DNA from: an uncultured Campylobacter sp.
Lineage (GTDB): Bacteria; Campylobacterota; Campylobacteria; Campylobacterales; Campylobacteraceae
Assembly (NCBI GenBank): GCA_937875715.1
Contig: CALEHZ010000226.1
Span: 1 to 7,913 of the forward strand
Reading direction: 5' to 3'
DNA: 7,913 nucleotides
In this document: positions 6,840-7,913 of the stretch, in pieces
Layout of the letters: each line of letters starts with the position of its first letter
Numbering within the stretch: position 1 is the stretch's first letter
Translations under genes and position numbers: made by a program
The notes under the pieces: generated by a model
The model's database searches: none
The model's input: only the letters and a program-made list of their open reading frames with translations
Told to the model about the DNA's origin: nothing

Positions 6840-7015
6840 CTTGAATTTTTTGAATTTTTTAGAATCTCTTTTGAATTTTATAAAATTTATAAAATTCAAG
6901 CAGTGAATTTTATAAAATTCAAAAAATTCAATGAGTGAATTTTATAAAATCCAAAAAATTCAATGAGTGAATTTTATAAAATTCAAAAAATTCAAGCAGT
7001 GAATTTTATAAAAGA
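6839..7015. repeat. 32-bp tandem hairpin array after pglB
   Basis: Units begin at 6903, 6935, 6967 and 6999 (the last partial), an exact 32-bp period. Each carries the 18-bp palindrome TGAATTTTATAAAATTCA (6904-6921 and 6968-6985, with one mismatch at 6936-6953) followed by AAAAATTCAA. Between neighbouring palindromes, AAAATTCA and TGAATTTT form 8-bp hairpins whose loops read AGCAG, ATGAG, ATGAG and AGCAG in order. A larger inverted repeat pairs GCTTGAATTTT (6839-6849, starting at the last base of the pglB stop) with AAAATTCAAGC (6891-6901). The region fills the gap between pglB and the phosphatase gene and has no coding content. It may act as a terminator or attenuator, but that is inference. 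Confidence 0.85.
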
Positions 7016-7033
7016 TTTTAAAAGCAAGGATTT

Positions 7034-7480
7034 ATGGTGCTTAGAGTGCTTTTTGTGTGTCATGGAAATATTTGTCGTTCGCCGATGGCTGAGTTTGTTT
7101 TGCTTGATTTGATTAAAAAATCTGGCAAAGACAATGATTTTATCGTAGCCTCAGCTGCTACAAGTAGCGAAGAACTAGGAAATGACACGCATCCAGGCAC
7201 AAAAAACGAGCTAAAAAAGCATGGAATTGCGTTTTATCCGCGCAAAGCAAGGCAAATTGAGCAAAAAGATTATGATAATTTTGATTTAATTATCGGTATG
7301 GATAACGCAAATATTGCTACTTTAAGGCGTATTTTTGGCGGCGATCCACAAAATAAAATCAAAAAAATGCTCTCATTTTGCAGAAGTGATGAAGACGTGG
7401 CAGATCCGTGGTATACGGGTAATTTTGACCAGACTTATTTAGATATTGTTGAAGGCTGTGAAGGCTTGCTGGGAATGTAG
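7034..7480 (+). CDS. Low-molecular-weight protein tyrosine phosphatase
   Basis: This 148-residue cytoplasmic enzyme should dephosphorylate protein phosphotyrosine. Bacterial relatives often act on tyrosine kinases of capsule or exopolysaccharide export, and some act on arginine phosphate. The P-loop CHGNICRS (9-16) supplies nucleophile Cys9 and Arg15, and DPWYTG (124-129) supplies the general acid Asp124, so all catalytic residues are present. Length is typical for the family. AAGGA at 7026-7030 lies only three bases before the ATG at 7034 but six before a GTG at 7037, so translation may begin at the second codon. An arsenate reductase of the ArsC thioredoxin type has a similar fold but lacks this P-loop context and needs further cysteines not seen here. 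No tyrosine kinase gene is adjacent. The repeat array upstream makes co-transcription with pglB uncertain. Confidence 0.93.
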   Translation: MVLRVLFVCHGNICRSPMAEFVLLDLIKKSGKDNDFIVASAATSSEELGNDTHPGTKNELKKHGIAFYPRKARQIEQKDYDNFDLIIGMDNANIATLRRIFGGDPQNKIKKMLSFCRSDEDVADPWYTGNFDQTYLDIVEGCEGLLGM

Positions 7481-7496
7481 GAAATAGGATTAACAT

Positions 7497-7590
7497 GTCA
7501 TTATAAGCGAAGCGTAATAATCCAGAAAATTTACGAATGATAATTAAAACTGCAAATTTTTCTGGATTCCACCACTGCGTTCGGAATGAC
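7497..7590. mobile_element. Imperfect inverted-repeat element, MITE or REP-like
   Basis: The left arm (7497-7532) and right arm (7554-7590) are imperfect inverted copies. GTCATT opens the element and AATGAC closes it. AATCCAGAAAATTT (7519-7532) pairs with AAATTTTTCTGGATT (7554-7568) with one extra base. GCGAAGCG and its partner ACGCAGTG form the more variable middle of each arm. From memory, elements with ends like GTCATTGCGAGCGAAGCG and an inner AATCC are dispersed in many bacterial genomes, and this looks like a decayed member. It has no coding capacity and no clear target-site duplication. It separates the phosphatase gene from the metH-like gene. Confidence 0.65.
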
Positions 7591-7591
7591 T

Positions 7592-7602
7592 TATAATATA
7601 AT
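7592..7602 (+). promoter_or_regulatory. Candidate -10 region for the metH-like gene
   Basis: Two overlapping perfect TATAAT boxes (7592-7597 and 7597-7602) begin two bases after the inverted-repeat element ends and 28-38 bases before the metH-like ATG. No -35 hexamer is evident. AGAGGG at 7611-7616 is a possible ribosome-binding site, though 13 bases from the ATG is rather long. Confidence 0.45.
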
Positions 7603-7629
7603 AAAAGATTAGAGGGTAATTTAATTATT

Positions 7630-7913
7630 ATGAATAATAAATTAAAAAAGTTGTTAGGAAAAGAAATACTTTATTTTGATGGTGGAACTGGAACTGTTTT
7701 ACAGGGAATGGGATTAAAACCTGGGGAATTACCTGAAACATGGAACTTGAATCATCCGGAAAAAATTGTTGATTTGCACTTTCAATATTACATGGCCGGT
7801 GCAAACATTATTAAAACTGACACTTTTGGCGCATTTATAACAAAATTTCCACTTAATCTTGAAAAAATCATCACTTCGGCTATTGAAAATGCTAATACTG
7901 CAAGAAAAAATGC
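7630..7913 (+). CDS. Homocysteine S-methyltransferase domain, methionine synthase-like (3' end cut by window)
   Basis: The frame stays open from the ATG at 7630 to the window end (94 codons plus two bases). It encodes the start of a homocysteine S-methyltransferase barrel. Diagnostic features are YFDGGTGTVLQGMGL (residues 15-29), KPGELPETWNL (30-40), HPEKIVDLHFQYYMAGANIIKTDTFGAF (42-69) and the expected spacing between them. The first two resemble the N-terminal domain of cobalamin-dependent MetH, especially clostridial-type proteins, in which homocysteine is methylated using methyl-cobalamin. The zinc-binding cysteines and any folate or cobalamin domains would lie beyond the window, so full MetH cannot be told from a shorter methyltransferase. 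Glycine is mostly GGA here, whereas pglB and the kinase favour GGC, a weak hint of different ancestry. No stronger in-frame start lies upstream. Confidence 0.85.
   Translation, partial: MNNKLKKLLGKEILYFDGGTGTVLQGMGLKPGELPETWNLNHPEKIVDLHFQYYMAGANIIKTDTFGAFITKFPLNLEKIITSAIENANTARKN

Noticed and set aside
6903..7015. CRISPR array
   Set aside because: The 32-bp units are continuous tandem repeats with no unique spacers, and no cas genes are present.
7481..7629. tRNA or small RNA gene in the gap
   Set aside because: No cloverleaf or TPsiC-like sequence was found. The structure present is one long imperfect inverted repeat, better explained as a REP/MITE-like element.

Overview
The window is AT-rich, with a codon and gene style typical of Campylobacterota. 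The best-supported source is a Campylobacter or close relative. The strongest clue is a full-length bacterial oligosaccharyltransferase of the PglB type, with its WWDYG, DGGKH and MxxIxxxI motifs. LspA and HemJ homologues and a long orphan hybrid-type histidine kinase fit the same group. I cannot name the species. All genes read on the + strand.

Layout. Positions 1-79 are a cluster of short A/T-rich palindromes leading into a UPF0306/YhbP-like flavin-fold protein (80-511). Next come lspA (543-980, lipoprotein signal peptidase) and hemJ (1001-1432, protoporphyrinogen IX oxidase). These three are closely spaced and probably co-transcribed, possibly with an extra promoter just after the first gene. 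Positions 1433-1731 hold a hairpin-repeat array and a separate GC-clamped hairpin. Then comes a 955-residue membrane histidine kinase (1732-4599) whose stop codon overlaps the start of pglB (4599-6839) as TAATG. A second array with an exact 32-bp period fills 6840-7020. A low-molecular-weight protein tyrosine phosphatase follows (7034-7480). Positions 7481-7629 carry a roughly 94-bp imperfect inverted repeat that looks like a small non-autonomous mobile element, and a TATAAT box touches its right end. The window ends inside a methionine-synthase-like homocysteine methyltransferase gene (7630 onward).

How the parts may work together. LspA matures lipoproteins in the inner membrane, and PglB transfers lipid-linked glycan to periplasmic and membrane proteins. 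Both act in envelope biogenesis, though nothing links them here beyond proximity. The most unusual arrangement is translational coupling of a membrane sensor kinase to an oligosaccharyltransferase gene standing outside any glycan-biosynthesis cluster, with a tyrosine phosphatase gene downstream. The kinase has a NIT-like sensor, an intact phospho-acceptor histidine, a degenerate G2 box and up to three degenerate receiver-like domains. This suggests, but does not prove, a sensory or phospho-signalling input to protein N-glycosylation.

The other striking theme is non-coding. Three intergenic regions carry variants of one hairpin design: AAAATTC paired with GAATTTT around a 5-6 nt loop. The loop sequences differ from locus to locus.
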